A stretch of 64,000 bases of DNA from Hedera helix (GCA_947179155.2 OX359269.1:52141524-52205523); one strand, 5' to 3'; shown: positions 12,352-24,894, counted from the first letter of the stretch. Notes: generated by a model not told the origin, from the sequence alone. Made by a program: numbers and translations.

Positions 12352-14620
12352 TTATATATATATATATATATTAGTACATTTGGTTAATATGCATGCCTAT
12401 ATAATATATTTATGACTGTATTTCTTGAATGCAGTCTGAAGGAAATCTAACTGTAGGAGGGAGAGGACCGAGCACTAATGACTATATGGTTCAAACCGAT
12501 CAGGGATATAATGGAGCTGATTCTTACAACCTTTATCTGGTAATGGAGATTCCCATTTGACCTACACTTTATTTTCTTAATCACAACAACATTTTTGTTT
12601 CGAACCTACTTAAAATTTACTTTTCATAATAATTTTAGTTTTAATATTCTAATATTTCATCGTGGTTGTCCCACTAATTTTAAACAATCAAAATAAGTAA
12701 GCTGGTGAGCTAACCACACAAATTTATGTATGAATTTGCCCCGAACATGACTAAGATTGCCATAGCAAAAAAGGGTTTCCAATTAGTACAAAGAAAAAAT
12801 AAGAAAAAATAAAGGAATGGGCAAGGTATGAATATGAGTAAGGACAAATTAAATATTTTATAATATATACACATATATATAGACCGATTCATATATAGTC
12901 AACATTGAGTAAACAGATTATATACAGGGTCAAGCAATCTAACCTCATCTGTTAATTAATTATTATAATCTTGCATAAATAAAATGTTCACGATTTAAAA
13001 AAGACAACGTCCGTATACATAATAATTATGCGGAGCGTGCATGAATTCTCCTTTTCCCCTTCAGTATCTCATCCTATGCATTAGTGTCCTGCATGCCCTT
13101 TAATATTTATTTACTAAAAGATTAATTGTAAATAATCAATAACTATATTACACATGGCAGAAAGGATGAGACATGATATTTGGACTCAGCCTGCATTGTT
13201 TTAACTTCAGATAGGGACGTCTAGTGTTTTACGTTTGAATTTAGCAAAGATAATGCAGAGAGAAAGCGGGGCCTTTGGATTTGTAGCTAGGCAGAAATTA
13301 AGAGGAACTAACTAGAGGAGTCGCATGCATGAAGTTGTTTCATGAGAGAGATCGAGGAGATTAATGCTTGCTCCATGTTTAACTACTTCCAATACGAACG
13401 TTTGCTTAATTCTTTTTGTAAAACTCGACCAACCGAAGATTATTGGCCGGAGTAATATTATCCAATTTATGGTATTCATAAGATCAGAGGTTCAATTTTT
13501 AACAAAGGCAAAGTGGGGGTGTATAACAAAAAAAACAAAAAACAAAAAAAAAACTCGACCATGTCCTTTTTTAAATGCGGTAGATCGAGTTAATTGCTCT
13601 GGCTTATATATATATATATATATGGCGAGGGTTTCTAGCTTGCGGTCTAGGTGCGTGGTGTTTGTTTAAAAGTATATTTTCTCAACTCCAGTATCTATCT
13701 TTGTTCATATGTATATTTTTTTAAAGCTCCATTTTGAGAAGTATAATATATTTTCTCTGTTTTAAAATTAGAGATATATTTATAAAATGACAATTTTTAA
13801 AAATAATTTTATGTTCTCAAATATAGTCTTAATATTAACTAGCAATTTAGCTATGATAGTTCAATATTGAAAATATCAGTAAAAAAATAATAATAAATTA
13901 AAAACATCACGTCATTTTATAGTCTTAAATTTAAAAATATATCTCAAATTTTAAAACGTACTAAAAAGAAAAATATATCTCTAATTTTAAAATAAAAAAA
14001 TAATTCATACGTAAATAAGGAAAAGAAAACAAACTTTACATAAAATAAAAAATAAACTCACACAGGTTAGTATTAAACTCAGTCTTATCCAAACTGGCTA
14101 GATTAAGACCTCAACAACAATATCTCACAACATTATAATCATCCATCCAATTGATATTCTTTTTTTGTAGTTCTTTGTGCATGAAATTACAATTTTTTTA
14201 ATTGAAATTACATAACGATGGGTAAAGGAAATATAAGATTGGAAATGGAGATTTTTGCTTCTCCCTTTTTTTTTTCTGAATATTGTTCCGAGATGTAATT
14301 AATGGTTTTTTGTGCCTATAGTCAGTCAGGACAGAGGCATGTCTACAGTGGGATTAGGTACAATTAATATATATAATAAAAATATGAAAAATTAATACTA
14401 ATATAGTAATAATTATATAAATAAATTTGTATGATAAATATACTGACATAAAATTAGGAAAAGATTTTAATAGACAATATAAATGTAGAGAGGGCCCAAA
14501 GACAAAGTGTGCAAAGAGTTTTAAATAAAATATATAAAAAAAATAGTTAGGGTGGTGACCCTCACGGCTCAAATTCTCTGTATTCATTCTCTATATCATG
14601 TTTTTGTTATCAGACATGAC

Positions 14621-14675
<55 letters not shown>

Positions 14676-16957
14676 GTCTATGATAATAAAAACATGATAT
14701 AAAAAATAGATATAAAAGATCTCATCCCGGCCCTCACTTGGCATCTTCCCGGTTCCGTCCTTGTCTATAGGTCTCGGCAAACCAATATATTTCATGCACA
14801 ACTATTTTCCTTTTTAAGTAGTTTATTCTTAATATATTTAGATTATCTTTTTACCTCTATAATTTTGACAAACAAATATGGACAAATTTATATACACAAT
14901 ATTTGAATATAAAATCAAATACTAAATCGATCTTAACCCCTAAAAAAATAGAGTATGACACGAATTTTAACGTTGTATCTAATTTTTTAATTATTAAAAT
15001 AAATATAATATTTAAATATTATGCACTTATATTTATTCGACGAACATCAACTAGAAGGAGCATTATATGTTATAGAAAAAGTTGTAAGTTGTCATTCAAG
15101 TGGTATGTATCCTAACACAATCCAAAAGAAATTTTTTTGAAAAGAAAATTTATTCATAATAATTTATTAATTTATTAGTAATGTACGTAGTAAGATATAT
15201 AGGTAGATTATTGAAAACCTGATGTGGTATATATATATGCAGGATGATGTGAAGTCTTTGAAGGACATGGGAATGACTGCTTACAGATTCTCGATTTCTT
15301 GGACTAGAATTTTACCAAGTACGTATATATGCATGCATCTAATCTACTTCTTCTTATTAGTTAACTAGCTTCTTTTTTTAATTCTTCACTGGATTTGATT
15401 AATAAATATAATTTCTCTGCTCTTTTTTTTTAATAAATTAATACATAAATAAATCAATGCAGAGGGAAACCTGGAAGGGGGAGTAAATCAAGATGGAATT
15501 GACTTCTACAACAACTTGATAAATGCGCTAGTTGCAAATGGTAAGCACATGACATGATCCCTTTCTTCAATTCAAACTATGTATCATTGATTACCTTTAA
15601 TTCCCAAGTGCTTTTTTGTAGGTTTTCAGCTTTTTTGTTGTAATTCTTCTGTTATAAATTAAAATATTATTAATAATTTTCAAAAGAAAATTGAGATTAC
15701 TCATTAATAATTATAAAAAAATAAAAAAATATTAATTTTACAAGTAAAAAATAATATTTTCACAATGTATCTCTCACATAAGTGTGAGACTTATCTACTA
15801 TTTATTTGAGAGGGACCTTATCGAACAATCACTTTTGTTTGTAGAAATAACAATTCTCAAAATAAATCTTATAATAAATATTACTTTTGAGATAGTTTAC
15901 AATATTCATTATTGTATTGATTAAAATAAAAAGAATTCATGTCAATTTTAAATTTGAAAATATTTTTAATTAATTTTGAAAAGTTAATAATGATTTTATA
16001 TTTTAAAACGGATAGAGTATTATATAGTATGGGATTTATTCAATTTTTATGTATAATGCTAACTACTTTTCCTCATCATGCATGAAGGAATATCTCCTTA
16101 TGTAACCCTATGCCACTTCGAAATACCGCAAGCTCTGGCAGATTCATATTCTAGCTTCTTAGACAGACAGATTATGTAAGCCTTAATTTCATTGTTTTTT
16201 TATTTATATATTTCCTAGTTTCTTGATCGATATGACTTTTCAAACTTCTAATTTTCTGCGTTCTTCTTCTCGATTAATTACTTGAGATCGATCAGTCCTC
16301 CATAAAAAAGGAGGAATTCTAGTAATGTCTCTGTCTGCATAATTAAACATTTTAATCAAAACTCTATTATATATGAGGCATTTTTAATTATTAATTTATT
16401 TTGCAGAAACGATTTCAAAGATTATGCGGATGTTTGTTTTAAGAATTTTGGCGACCGTGTGAAACACTGGAATACATTTAACGAACCATTTAACGTGGGT
16501 GCATTTATGTGGCCGACTGGGAAAGGGACTAAACCTGAAGATGGTGCATTCATAGCGACACATAATTTGATTTTATGTCATGCTTATGCCGTTGATCTCT
16601 ACAGAACTAATTATAAGGTAGTAAAAATATTGAATAAATTCATCTTAACATCTCTCGTTTTAATTATATATATAGGAATATTGAGAACTTCATTCATCAT
16701 ATATCAAATTACAACAAATAAAACGATAAAAGAATGTAATCCAAAAGCTAACGTATTTTAATTACTAGTGTTTAAAGTCACCTTTATATTAACCTACACA
16801 AATTTGTCCCTTAATTAAATAATCAGCCGAAACAAGGTGGAGAAATCGGAATTGCATTGGCATTCAACTGGATTGAGCCATTCTCCGGTAGCCCCGAGGA
16901 TGAGAAAGCGGCACAACATGCCAGAGACCATGAGTTTGGATGGTAATTAAGTTATTG

Positions 16958-16998
<41 letters not shown>

Positions 16999-17332
16999 AG
17001 GTACTATAATTTATTAATGATTGATTTAAACATATTTTTCTTAATTTGTCCCCTTATTATTGATATCGATTGATCAGGTATATGAATGCATTAACATATG
17101 GTGAATATCCAAAAACAATGAGGGACGAGATTCCTGAACTCCCCCATTTCACTGATGAGGAAACGAAAATAGTTAAAGGTTCCATTGATTTTCTTGGACT
17201 TAATTACTATGCTACCAGTTATGTCCAACCCGCTGAGAATTGGAGCATCGATCCCCAAAAAGGCTTTATTCAGCAAAAATATGTTACCAAGGGAGGTAAA
17301 TTAATGGCCACCTTGATTACAATTGGAATTAA

Positions 17333-17393
<61 letters not shown>

Positions 17394-18588
17394 ACCCCAT
17401 TATTTAGGCTTTTCTAACTGTGGCTAATTTTCTGTCCCAGGATGCAACGCAGATGGATTTTGCACGGATAGCTTGGTAATTAAGACCTTCAATAATTTTT
17501 TACACAAATAACTTCATGCAAATTTAAATGCAATATAGTTATTATTACGCGTTGTCGATTAATTTGTCAGTGCTAATATATATACGTGGAACTTAAATTT
17601 TGCAGGGGCATCCGGAAGGCTTTCGTGACATGCTCTTGTATGTCAAAGAAAATTATGAAAACCCTACAATTTTCATTACTGAAAATGGTGAGTGAGTTAA
17701 TTAAGTTGTTAATTATATAGTGTTTCTCTTACAAAATAAATAAATAAATAAATACTCTTTCTATTCCACACAAAGAAAAGGGTTTCATCTATAAAATTTG
17801 GATATATTCTTTTATTATGTATACTCTTAAAATAATAACTTATTATTTTAGTAGTGTTGTATGATAATACAAATATGATAACAAACTTGATGATATATCG
17901 TACCATTTCATATTATTTTTTTATAAAAGTGAACTCCTTTTATGTAGCACAAAATTTTTATAACATTATATATTATGCGTGTATATACACACATTTAGCT
18001 ACACATGCTGTCGCGAACAATTAATCAGGATAAATTTAGAAAATTACTTGACTGATTTAGAATTAATTAAATTGTTTTTGATTTAACAGGATGGGCTCAG
18101 ACACAAGTATACACAACATCCCTACAGGAATCATTGACGACTGGAAATACCAATGACTTAACAAAAGCATTAGTTGATGAAGGTCGTCTTTACTTCATCA
18201 TAAATCATCTTATTGCTCTTCTCGAGGCTCAAAGGTAATTAATTTATAAATGTCTCATATGTAAATATATGTATAATTTATTGTGTTGATGCGATCATTC
18301 CTTGTTTAACAGTTTGATAATATAATATCATTAAGATAGAGGAATTAAGATGAATGTTTAATTGAATGTTTTTGTAGAGCGGGAGTGAATGTAACGGGAT
18401 ATTGTGTATGGTCGCTGATGGATAGCATGGAACCAGCTCAAGGGTATAATGTACGAATGGGGTTGGTGTTCACAGATTACTTTGACTATTGTAAGCGTTA
18501 TCCCAAAATTACTGCTAAATGGTATGCCAAATTCCTCAACCCCATCAATTCATCGGTTGAATACAAACCTAGACGCCCTGAGGAGTGA
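12005..18588 (+). CDS. Family 1 glycoside hydrolase (beta-glucosidase type), plastid-transit-like N terminus
   Basis: Twelve exons splice in frame with GT-AG introns: 12005-12313, 12435-12539, 15243-15318, 15463-15540, 16088-16175, 16407-16617, 16827-16942, 17078-17295, 17441-17475, 17606-17687, 18090-18234, 18378-18588 (1674 nt, 557 residues). Residues 1-50 are rich in Ser, Asn and Arg with few acids, like a plastid transit peptide. GH1 marks follow in order: FGASSSAIQSEG (Q103), YRFSISWTRILP, H199, TFNEP (acid/base E245), GLNYYATSY, ITENG (nucleophile E438) and WSLMD (W499) with E506. Family enzymes hydrolyse beta-glycosides, in plants often defence or aroma precursors; the substrate cannot be read here. 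Oddities: the usual HW is H199-F200, and the Trp after E506 is P507. Plastid-type leaders are known from some specialised GH1 enzymes such as furcatin hydrolase and cereal benzoxazinoid glucosidases. There is no KDEL-type tail. A pseudogene copy lies at 50084-53452. Confidence 0.93.
12314..12371 (+). repeat. (CT)n-(TA)n run at the start of intron 1
   Basis: The donor GT at 12314 opens directly into a CT-dinucleotide run, followed by TA repeats. The frame of exon 1 stays open through the intron to 12415, so an unspliced reading gives a false 136-residue product. The splice to 12435 is supported because it restores the GH1 homology (SAIQ joined to SEG). Confidence 0.85.
12540..15242 (+). other. 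Intron 2 of the GH1 gene (2.7 kb, repeat-laden)
   Basis: By far the largest intron. It contains an inverted stretch around TTTTAAAATTAGAGATATAT (13757-13778) and its complement (13973-13995), probably a MITE remnant. It also holds a GTGTG-(TA)n run (14621-14671), poly-A rich sequence at 13530-13552 and no coding frame of substance. The acceptor at 15241-15242 restores the frame into DDVKSLKDMG. Confidence 0.7.
15541..16087 (+). other. Intron 4 of the GH1 gene with a possible Stowaway-like MITE
   Basis: Partial inverted similarity between about 15645 (TTCTTCTGTTATAAATTAAA) and the complement of 15970-16020 (ACTCTATCCGTTTTAAAATA) resembles the worn ends of a Stowaway-type MITE. The match is weak, roughly 60 percent by eye, so the call is tentative. 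Confidence 0.3.
16960..16996 (+). repeat. (TA)n in intron 7
   Basis: A TA run inside intron 7. The pseudogene copy retains the sequence right after it (ATCAAGGTACTATAATTTATTA) from about 49998, close to its 5' deletion breakpoint. Confidence 0.85.
17335..17390 (+). repeat. (TA)n in intron 8
   Basis: Long TA run in intron 8. The paralogous intron of the pseudogene has a much shorter run (50341-50359), showing microsatellite expansion or contraction since duplication. Confidence 0.9.
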
Positions 18589-19106
18589 TCGGCATGTTTA
18601 GTTGTTGTCACCATTTAGAATTTGGTTCTTAATTGTATGCAAAACTATTATCATCCATGTGATGATTAATTTATCAAATAAGCTGCATACAATTGTTTAT
18701 GACAAAATTAAGTGCATGCTAAAATAATTCTCTATAATATTGAAAGTATTTATGCTTTTTATTATTCCTTTTTAACATTTATCAAGAAAGTACCTAACAT
18801 GTGAATTAATGAAGTATCATATATATGATCTAGTCTAATTAATTGTCTTACATAAACTAAACGATCACTTGGACATACCATGTTTTTGAAATATTGTGTC
18901 TAACTAGATTGTTACATTCACATTCCGTCATATATACACACATATATGTATATATACCATCCAATTTCAGTGGATCAAAATTATTATTAAGCTATAAATA
19001 ATTTAGCGGTGGTTGCTATTTCCAACCAATTTTTTTTAGATACTTGTGTATATTTGAATCAAATATATAAAATATATATTTTATTACAATGACAGTATCA
19101 ATACTA
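18589..19106 (+). other. 3' flank of the GH1 gene
   Basis: Probable 3' UTR and downstream sequence. Stretches such as AACATGTGAATTAATGAAG and ATATATGATCTAGTCTAA have counterparts after the pseudogene (53583-53630), so the duplicated segment extended past the stop codon. No exact polyadenylation signal can be picked. Confidence 0.5.
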
Positions 19107-19387
19107 ATATATAAAAATGTAAGAGGTGATTCCAAATTCAATTATTCCGTGTCAATTTCATTCATCATGAGTCAATTAACCGAGTTTGGCATAATCCAAT
19201 TTCGATAAGGTCGAAATGTTGTCACTTTCCAAACTCTTATTCTCCCATAAAACTCTTTTTTTGAATAGTCATTCTCAAACTCTTCTTCTCCCAATAAATT
19301 TGATATTTATGAATCAACAAAATTATACTTATAATATATAATAATATACATATATAACACGTATGTATAATGTTGTAATATTTATAC

Positions 19388-19455
<68 letters not shown>

Positions 19456-19865
19456 AAAAATTTATAATAAATTATTTGAAAATATTTTAATAACGTTAGA
19501 ACGTCTAAGGAAATAAATATTTTAATTTCTAATAAAAAACTAAATTGTACTATATAAAAATAATAACAACAAATGATGATCAATATTTAAATAAAAATAC
19601 TAATATATAACAACACTTACCATTACTGCTACTACCAATTTGCTTAAGACTTCTATGGTTGACTTAATCATTCCTTAAAGTAAGGAAAGTCAATAGTGTC
19701 TAAAATTATACGCATTATCCTATATGAGATAGTTGTGAATGTCTTTTCTTTCAGAACTTCTCTTCACTCTCCGACTTCCTGGTTTGACTCTAATCTTAAT
19801 TGCATTACCTTGCTTCTATAAAAGTCAACAACTAATCGCTACCTTTCTTTTACTTCACTTTAAAC
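19107..19865. repeat. Tandem array unit 1 (R1 plus S1), truncated at its left
   Basis: R part: 19107-19390, with the landmark TCAATTAACCGAGTTTGGCA, followed by a (TA)n(GA)n run (19391-19456). S part: 19457-19865, with landmarks AACACTTACCATTACTGCTAC and AAGTAAGGAAAGTCAATAG. R repeats at 20185 and 24895; S repeats at 20470-20627/22973-23215. S1 preserves the empty site (TATATAAC at about 19606) of the hAT element that split S2. Confidence 0.75.
19391..19456. repeat. (TA)n(GA)n microsatellite
   Basis: TA run passing directly into GA run. The same position in unit 2 has a short version (20453-20473), and unit 3 has (AC)n(AT)n (25168-25247). Confidence 0.9.
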
Positions 19866-20165
19866 GTTTGAACTGAAGTTCTCGCTCATAGGAAAGTACA
19901 AAGAACTTAGGATTGTCGATATCTTCCTTAAAGATTGGGATGAGTCAATGTCGGTCGATGGTGTGAAAACATTTCCTGATGTCGAATTCCAAAAACCAGC
20001 GAGAGGTTCCCTATTCTTCTTTGATCCATCATAGGATCGAGTGGCAGCCTCGACCTGAGCGAAAGTACGATGTGTCTGGAAACTCGGGATCGTAAATGGA
20101 TTCAAGAACCATTCTGATCACCTTTTTCATGATCCTTCCCAAATCCAACTATTCAGAGTTAATTT
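19866..20165 (-). pseudogene. matR: Nuclear fragment of mitochondrial matR (maturase), copy 1, broken
   Basis: Read on the minus strand the segment encodes recognisable pieces of the reverse-transcriptase region of the plant mitochondrial maturase matR: IRMVLESIYDPEFPDTS, FRSGRGCHS, GTSRWFLEFDIRKCFHTI. It has at least three in-frame stops (after HSIL, after IKEE and after TIDRH). matR normally sits in an intron of nad1 in the mitochondrial genome and acts in intron splicing. This is a non-functional transferred piece of roughly 85 codons. It shares both breakpoints with the copy at 24581, so the piece was multiplied after it reached the nucleus. Confidence 0.88.
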
Positions 20166-20184
20166 TGTTATAATAACGTAAAAA

Positions 20185-20627
20185 ACGATCTCAAATCCAA
20201 TTATTCCGCGTCAACTTCATTCGTCACAAGTCAATTAACCGAGTTTGGCATAACCCAATTTAGATAGAGTCAAAAGGTCATTCCTTCCCAAACTTTTATT
20301 CTCCCATAAAACTCGTCTTTCAAAGAGTTATTCCCAAACTCTTCTTCTCGCAATAAATTAGATATTTATGAATCAATAAAATTATACTTATACTATATAA
20401 TAATATACATACATATCACGTATGTACAATGTTGTAATATTTATACATTACATATATATATATAGAGAGAGAGTATTTACAATAATTTTTTTAAAAATAT
20501 TTTAATAAAATTAGAACATCTAAGGAAATAAATATTTTAATTTATAATAAAAACACAAAATTGTATTATATAAAAATAATAACAACACATGATGATCAAT
20601 ATTTAAATAAAAATACTAATATATAAC
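20185..20627. repeat. Tandem array unit 2 (R2 and left part of S2)
   Basis: Directly follows matR copy 1 and repeats R1 closely (for example GTCAATTAACCGAGTTTGGC at 20231). It is interrupted after TATATAAC (20620-20627) by a hAT-type element; S2 resumes at 22973. Confidence 0.8.
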
Positions 20628-22972
20628 TAGGGTTGTAAATAGTAACCATAAAATTCGTATTCGGCCGCATTCGTATTTGAAAAAATGGATATTATTTAAA
20701 TTCGAAAAAAAATCGGATATATCCATATTCGGTTTAAAGGTATCCGTAAATAAACGAATATGAATACGAATATAGGCGTATTCATATTCGTTTAACATCC
20801 GACTGTAAATATATTCGGCGGATATCCGGAATCTGATATCTGAATTCGAATCTGTATTCAGAATTCCTTATATAATAATTTGTTTTCACTATCATACGAA
20901 AATTATTTTTAAAATATGTCATTTCAATTCTAAAAAGTAAAAAATAACACTTTAAAATTATAATATTAATAAACTGAAATAAATTGATTTAAGTATAGTT
21001 AATGAATTTTTACTATTATAAAGTTAAAACATCTAAAATGTATCATTTAACAAGTGTTACAATGTAATTTTTGGATCATTTAACAAGTGTTAAAAATATA
21101 ATTTAAATGTTATAATTATATATTATAAATATTCATACACACTACAGTATTACTCCAAACACATAAAATAAATATCAACTTATTAATGAACATCTAAATT
21201 TTAATAAGTAGAGCATTTATTTTGAAATTTATGATTTCAAAAATAATGAAAATTTATTTGAATTACAATTTAGATATTTGATTATTGTATTTATTAAAAA
21301 TAAATAAATTAACATTCTTTCATTAATGAACTATACTTTAAAACTCATTATTTTTTTTCCTTACTCTAGTTATATATAGTGTTACAATATATCTAAAATG
21401 CATCATTTAACAAATTATATAAATATCATTTAAATGTTATAATTATGGATTATAAATATTCATACACACTACAGTATTACTCCAAATTAACATATAAAAT
21501 AGACATCTACTTATTAATGGACATCTAAACATTAATAAATAGAGCATTCATTTTGAATTTAGAATTTCAAAAATAATGAAAACTTATTTGAATTATAATT
21601 TAGAGCATTAATTATTGTATTTATTAAAAATAAGTAAATTAACATTCATTTATTAATGAACTATACTTTAAAACTCATTATTTTTTCCCTTATTCTAGTT
21701 ATATACAGTGTTACGATATATCTAAAATGATTCATTTAACAAGTGTTATAAATGTTATAAATCTCATTTAAATATTAAATTATAGATTATAAATATTCAT
21801 ACACACTATCTTATTACTCCAAATTAATACATAAAATGGATATCTACTTATTAATGGACATTTAAACAATTAATAAGTAGAGTATTCATTTTGAATTTAG
21901 GATTTTAAAAATAATGAAAACTTATTTGAATTGTAATTTAGAACATTGATTATTGTATTTATTAAAAATAAATAAATTAACATTCATTCATTCATGAACT
22001 ATATTTTAAAACTCATTATTTTTCCTCTCATTCTAGTTATATATAGTATTATAATATATCTAAAATCAATCATTTAACAAGTGTTATAAATGTTATAAAT
22101 ATCATTTAAATGTTATAATTATAGATTATAAATATTCATACACACTATAATATTACTCCAAATTAACATATAAAATGGACATTTACTTATTAATGGATAT
22201 CTAAACATTAATATGTAGAACATTCATTTTGAATTTAGGATTTCAAAAATATGAAAACTTATTTGAATTAAAATTTAGAGTATTGATTATTGTATTTATT
22301 AAAAATAAATAAATTAACATTCATTCATTAATGAACTATACTTTAAAACTTATTATTTTTTCCCTTATTCTAGTTATATATAGTGTTACAATATATTTAA
22401 AATGTATCATTTAACAAGTGTTATAAATGTTATCAATATCATTTAAATGTTATAATTATAGATTATAAATATTCATACACGTTACAATATTACTCCAAAT
22501 TAACACATAAAATGGACATCTAAACATTAATAAGTGGAGCATTTATTTTGAATTTAGGATTTCAAAAATAATCAAAACTTATTTGAATTATAATTTACAG
22601 CATTGATTATTGTATTTATTAAAAATAAATAAATTAACGTTCATTCATTAATATGTATGGTTTAAACTTTAAATTGTGATTGGTTATAAGTAATTATTCA
22701 TTTTTTCTTTATTTTTTGTAAATAATTTGAATGAATTTTATATTAGGTAACTAATAAATGAATTCGGATACCTAAATATTCGGATAATCTGTTTATTCGA
22801 ATAAAATAAACGAAAATGGATATTATCCGTATTCAGATATTATTTCGAATACCGGATACAGATTATATTTTTAAAATCCGCTAAATACCAGATACGAAGA
22901 CGGATAGTGAATTGATTTTTCATATACGGATACTACTGTATTCAGATTCGTTTATATCCGTTTACACTCCTA
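20628..22972. mobile_element. hAT-type non-autonomous element, 2345 bp
   Basis: The ends are TAGGGTTGTAAA and the complement of TAGGAGTGTAAA, flanked by an exact 8-bp duplication TATATAAC (20620-20627, 22973-22980). An 8-bp duplication with TAGGG-type ends is the hAT hallmark. Near both ends are ATTCGTATTCGG/ATATCCGTTT-type repeats (20650-20860, 22780-22970). No transposase frame is present. The interior is an array of five ~335-bp tandem repeats. The paralogous uninterrupted site is at about 19606. Confidence 0.92.
20990..22660. repeat. Five tandem ~335-bp repeats inside the hAT element
   Basis: The landmark ATCTAAAATGTATCATTTAA (with variants) recurs at about 21028, 21389, 21718, 22055 and 22393, giving spacings of 361, 329, 337 and 338 bp. 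Each unit carries TTCATACACACTA, then ATTACTCCAAATTAA, then AATAAATTAACATTCATTCA. The units have diverged by point changes and small indels, so the array is not freshly amplified. Confidence 0.88.
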
Positions 22973-23215
22973 TATATAACAACGTTTACCATTACTACTA
23001 CTACCAATTTGCTTAACACGGCTATGGTTGACTTAACCATTCCTTAATTCCTAAAAGTAAGGAAAGTCAATAGATGTCTAAAACTATACGCATTCTTCTA
23101 TATGAGATAGCTGTGAATGTCTTTTCTTTCAGAACTTTTCTTCACTATTAGACTTCTTGGCTTGACTTTGATCTTAATTACCTTACCTTGCTTCTACAAA
23201 AGTCAACAATTAATT
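22973..23215. repeat. Tandem array unit 2, right part of S2
   Basis: Resumes S after the hAT insertion (ACCATTACTACTACTACCAA, then AAGTAAGGAAAGTCAATAGA) and matches 19606-19840. Confidence 0.8.
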
Positions 23216-24580
23216 TCACCTAATGCTTCATTCAAATCTCATAACTCTTCATTTAATTATACGGTCATAATGAATTGTTAACGAGAATTCTTAATTATTT
23301 ATAAGCCTATTTCCATTAGCATATAAAAATATTCATTCTAATTAAATTACTATATTCCTATGTAATTTAAATTAGGACAAATTCATCAAGAACAAAATTT
23401 CTAAATTGGTTACACATGACATATATGTATATTCCTATCTTATACACTAATAATGAGTTCCCACTAATGCAGAATATTATAAACATATATCATTATATTC
23501 ATATCCAAATCTATAATCAATCTCCCAATATCATATAAATTATCACAAATTAATTACTGGTCAGGCAATTATTATATGAACGCACAAAATATAATGATCA
23601 ATTCATATAGTGCCAATCAAACGGAAAGATAATCAATTTAAACTAAACAATAAGTTTCATTAAAATCTTAAATTAAAAAGTAGTTCACAGCAGATAAAAT
23701 TAAACCCACAAAATTTTCAACATCAATGAAAGACGTAAATAATAAAACGTTAAAGAAAAAAAGTAGTCTTCGGCCAATTCTCTATCTCTAAGCTTCCATG
23801 ATCTATGGCTTTTACCTTTGCTGATATTTTGCATGTTTTTAAACTCCATAAATTTGGAAAATAATTAACCTCTCATGGTGTTTATTGGCTTTTTACCCAA
23901 CACTTGTCACAATTACAAAATAAAACTATTTATAAGAGTACAATTTTCTTAAACCTAATAGGAATTAAAATTCTATTTAAAATACAATATATCATATCCT
24001 AATTAAATAAAATTCCTATTTTACTTGGCCTCAATTAATCTGCTGAATCCTTTTAATTCACCTCGGCCCCCCACGTGGAATCAACGCACAAAACTGCTGG
24101 AAAAGGAAAGGCAGTGGGACCCGCGTAATTAAAGCTCAAAGAAACTAGCTGGCTGCTATATCAATTGACTGCGCATAGCGCGCCCTTGCTTCAACTTTTA
24201 ACTCCCGCACGAAACGCGCTGGGCTTAACCTTCTCCTGTTACTTCCAAACGACGTCGTTCCAAACCCATGGTTCTAGTTACCTTAAAAGGTTCATGGCAC
24301 AGTTGCTGTTTCCTGCCCAGGCGCCAAACGGCGCCGTATTACTCCTGCTGCTTAATAGCTTCCCGCGCAATGGGCCTAAGTCTTGTCTTGCTGCTTATTT
24401 ACATATTTGCCATCATACTTTATTTTAATTCCTTTTTCCTACAAAATTAAATAAAAAATAAATAAAATTAATTAAAATACATAAAATAAAATAAAATACC
24501 TAAAATACTAAAAATACTTAAAAATTTATAAATATTTAAGTCTAAAAATATCTAATAAATATACATATTATCCAATTATC
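23216..24580. other. Unrecognised 1.37 kb insert between array units, partly GC-rich
   Basis: Separates S2 from matR copy 2 and has no counterpart in unit 1. AT-rich to about 24060, then a GC-richer patch (24060-24400) with the palindromes AACGACGTCGTT and GGCGCCaAACGGCGCC. Such patches occur in plant LTRs, and a similar patch lies in the LTR at 62500-62690. The small open frames in the patch have no recognisable product. It may be a retrotransposon LTR fragment, but no clean ends were found. Confidence 0.4.
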
Positions 24581-24880
24581 GTTTGAACTGGAGTTCTCGC
24601 TCCTAGGCAAGTACAAAGAACTTGGGATCGTCGATCTCTTCCTTAAAGATTAGGATGAGTCGATGTCGGTCAATGGTGTGAAAACACTTCCTGATGTCGA
24701 ATTCCAAAACCCAGCGAGAGGTTCCCCACTCTTCTTCGATTCGTCTTAGGGCCGAGTGGCAGCCTCGACCCGAGCGGAAGTGCGATGTGTCTAGAAACTC
24801 GGGATCGTAAATGGATGTAAGTACCATTCTGATCGCCTCTTTCATGAACATTCCCAAATCCAATTATTTCAATTCAATTT
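24581..24880 (-). pseudogene. matR: Nuclear fragment of mitochondrial matR (maturase), copy 2, open but partial
   Basis: Minus-strand frame 24863-24603 reads KEAIRMVLTSIYDPEF, FRSGRGCHSALRR and GTSRWVLEFDIRKCFHTI, matching the reverse-transcriptase region of plant mitochondrial matR. Unlike copy 1 it has no internal stop across about 80 residues. It is still only a small part of a protein normally over 600 residues, and homology stops abruptly after IDDPKFF. No start, promoter or targeting signal is evident. It is followed on the plus side by an R unit exactly as in copy 1. Confidence 0.9.
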
Positions 24881-24894
24881 CGTTATAATAACGT

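Noticed and set aside
12005..12415. 136-residue single-exon protein starting at the GH1 ATG
   Set aside because: It reads through intron 1 (CT/TA repeats). Splicing at 12313/12435 restores GH1 homology and gives a complete 557-residue protein.
19860..20105. 81-residue minus-strand frame MNPFTIPSF...
   Set aside because: Out-of-frame reading of the matR fragment; the meaningful frame is the broken one with recognisable matR motifs.
24603..24863. Autonomous group II intron or retroelement reverse transcriptase
   Set aside because: Residues match plant mitochondrial matR specifically, only ~85 codons are present and no intron domains V/VI or other RT motifs follow.
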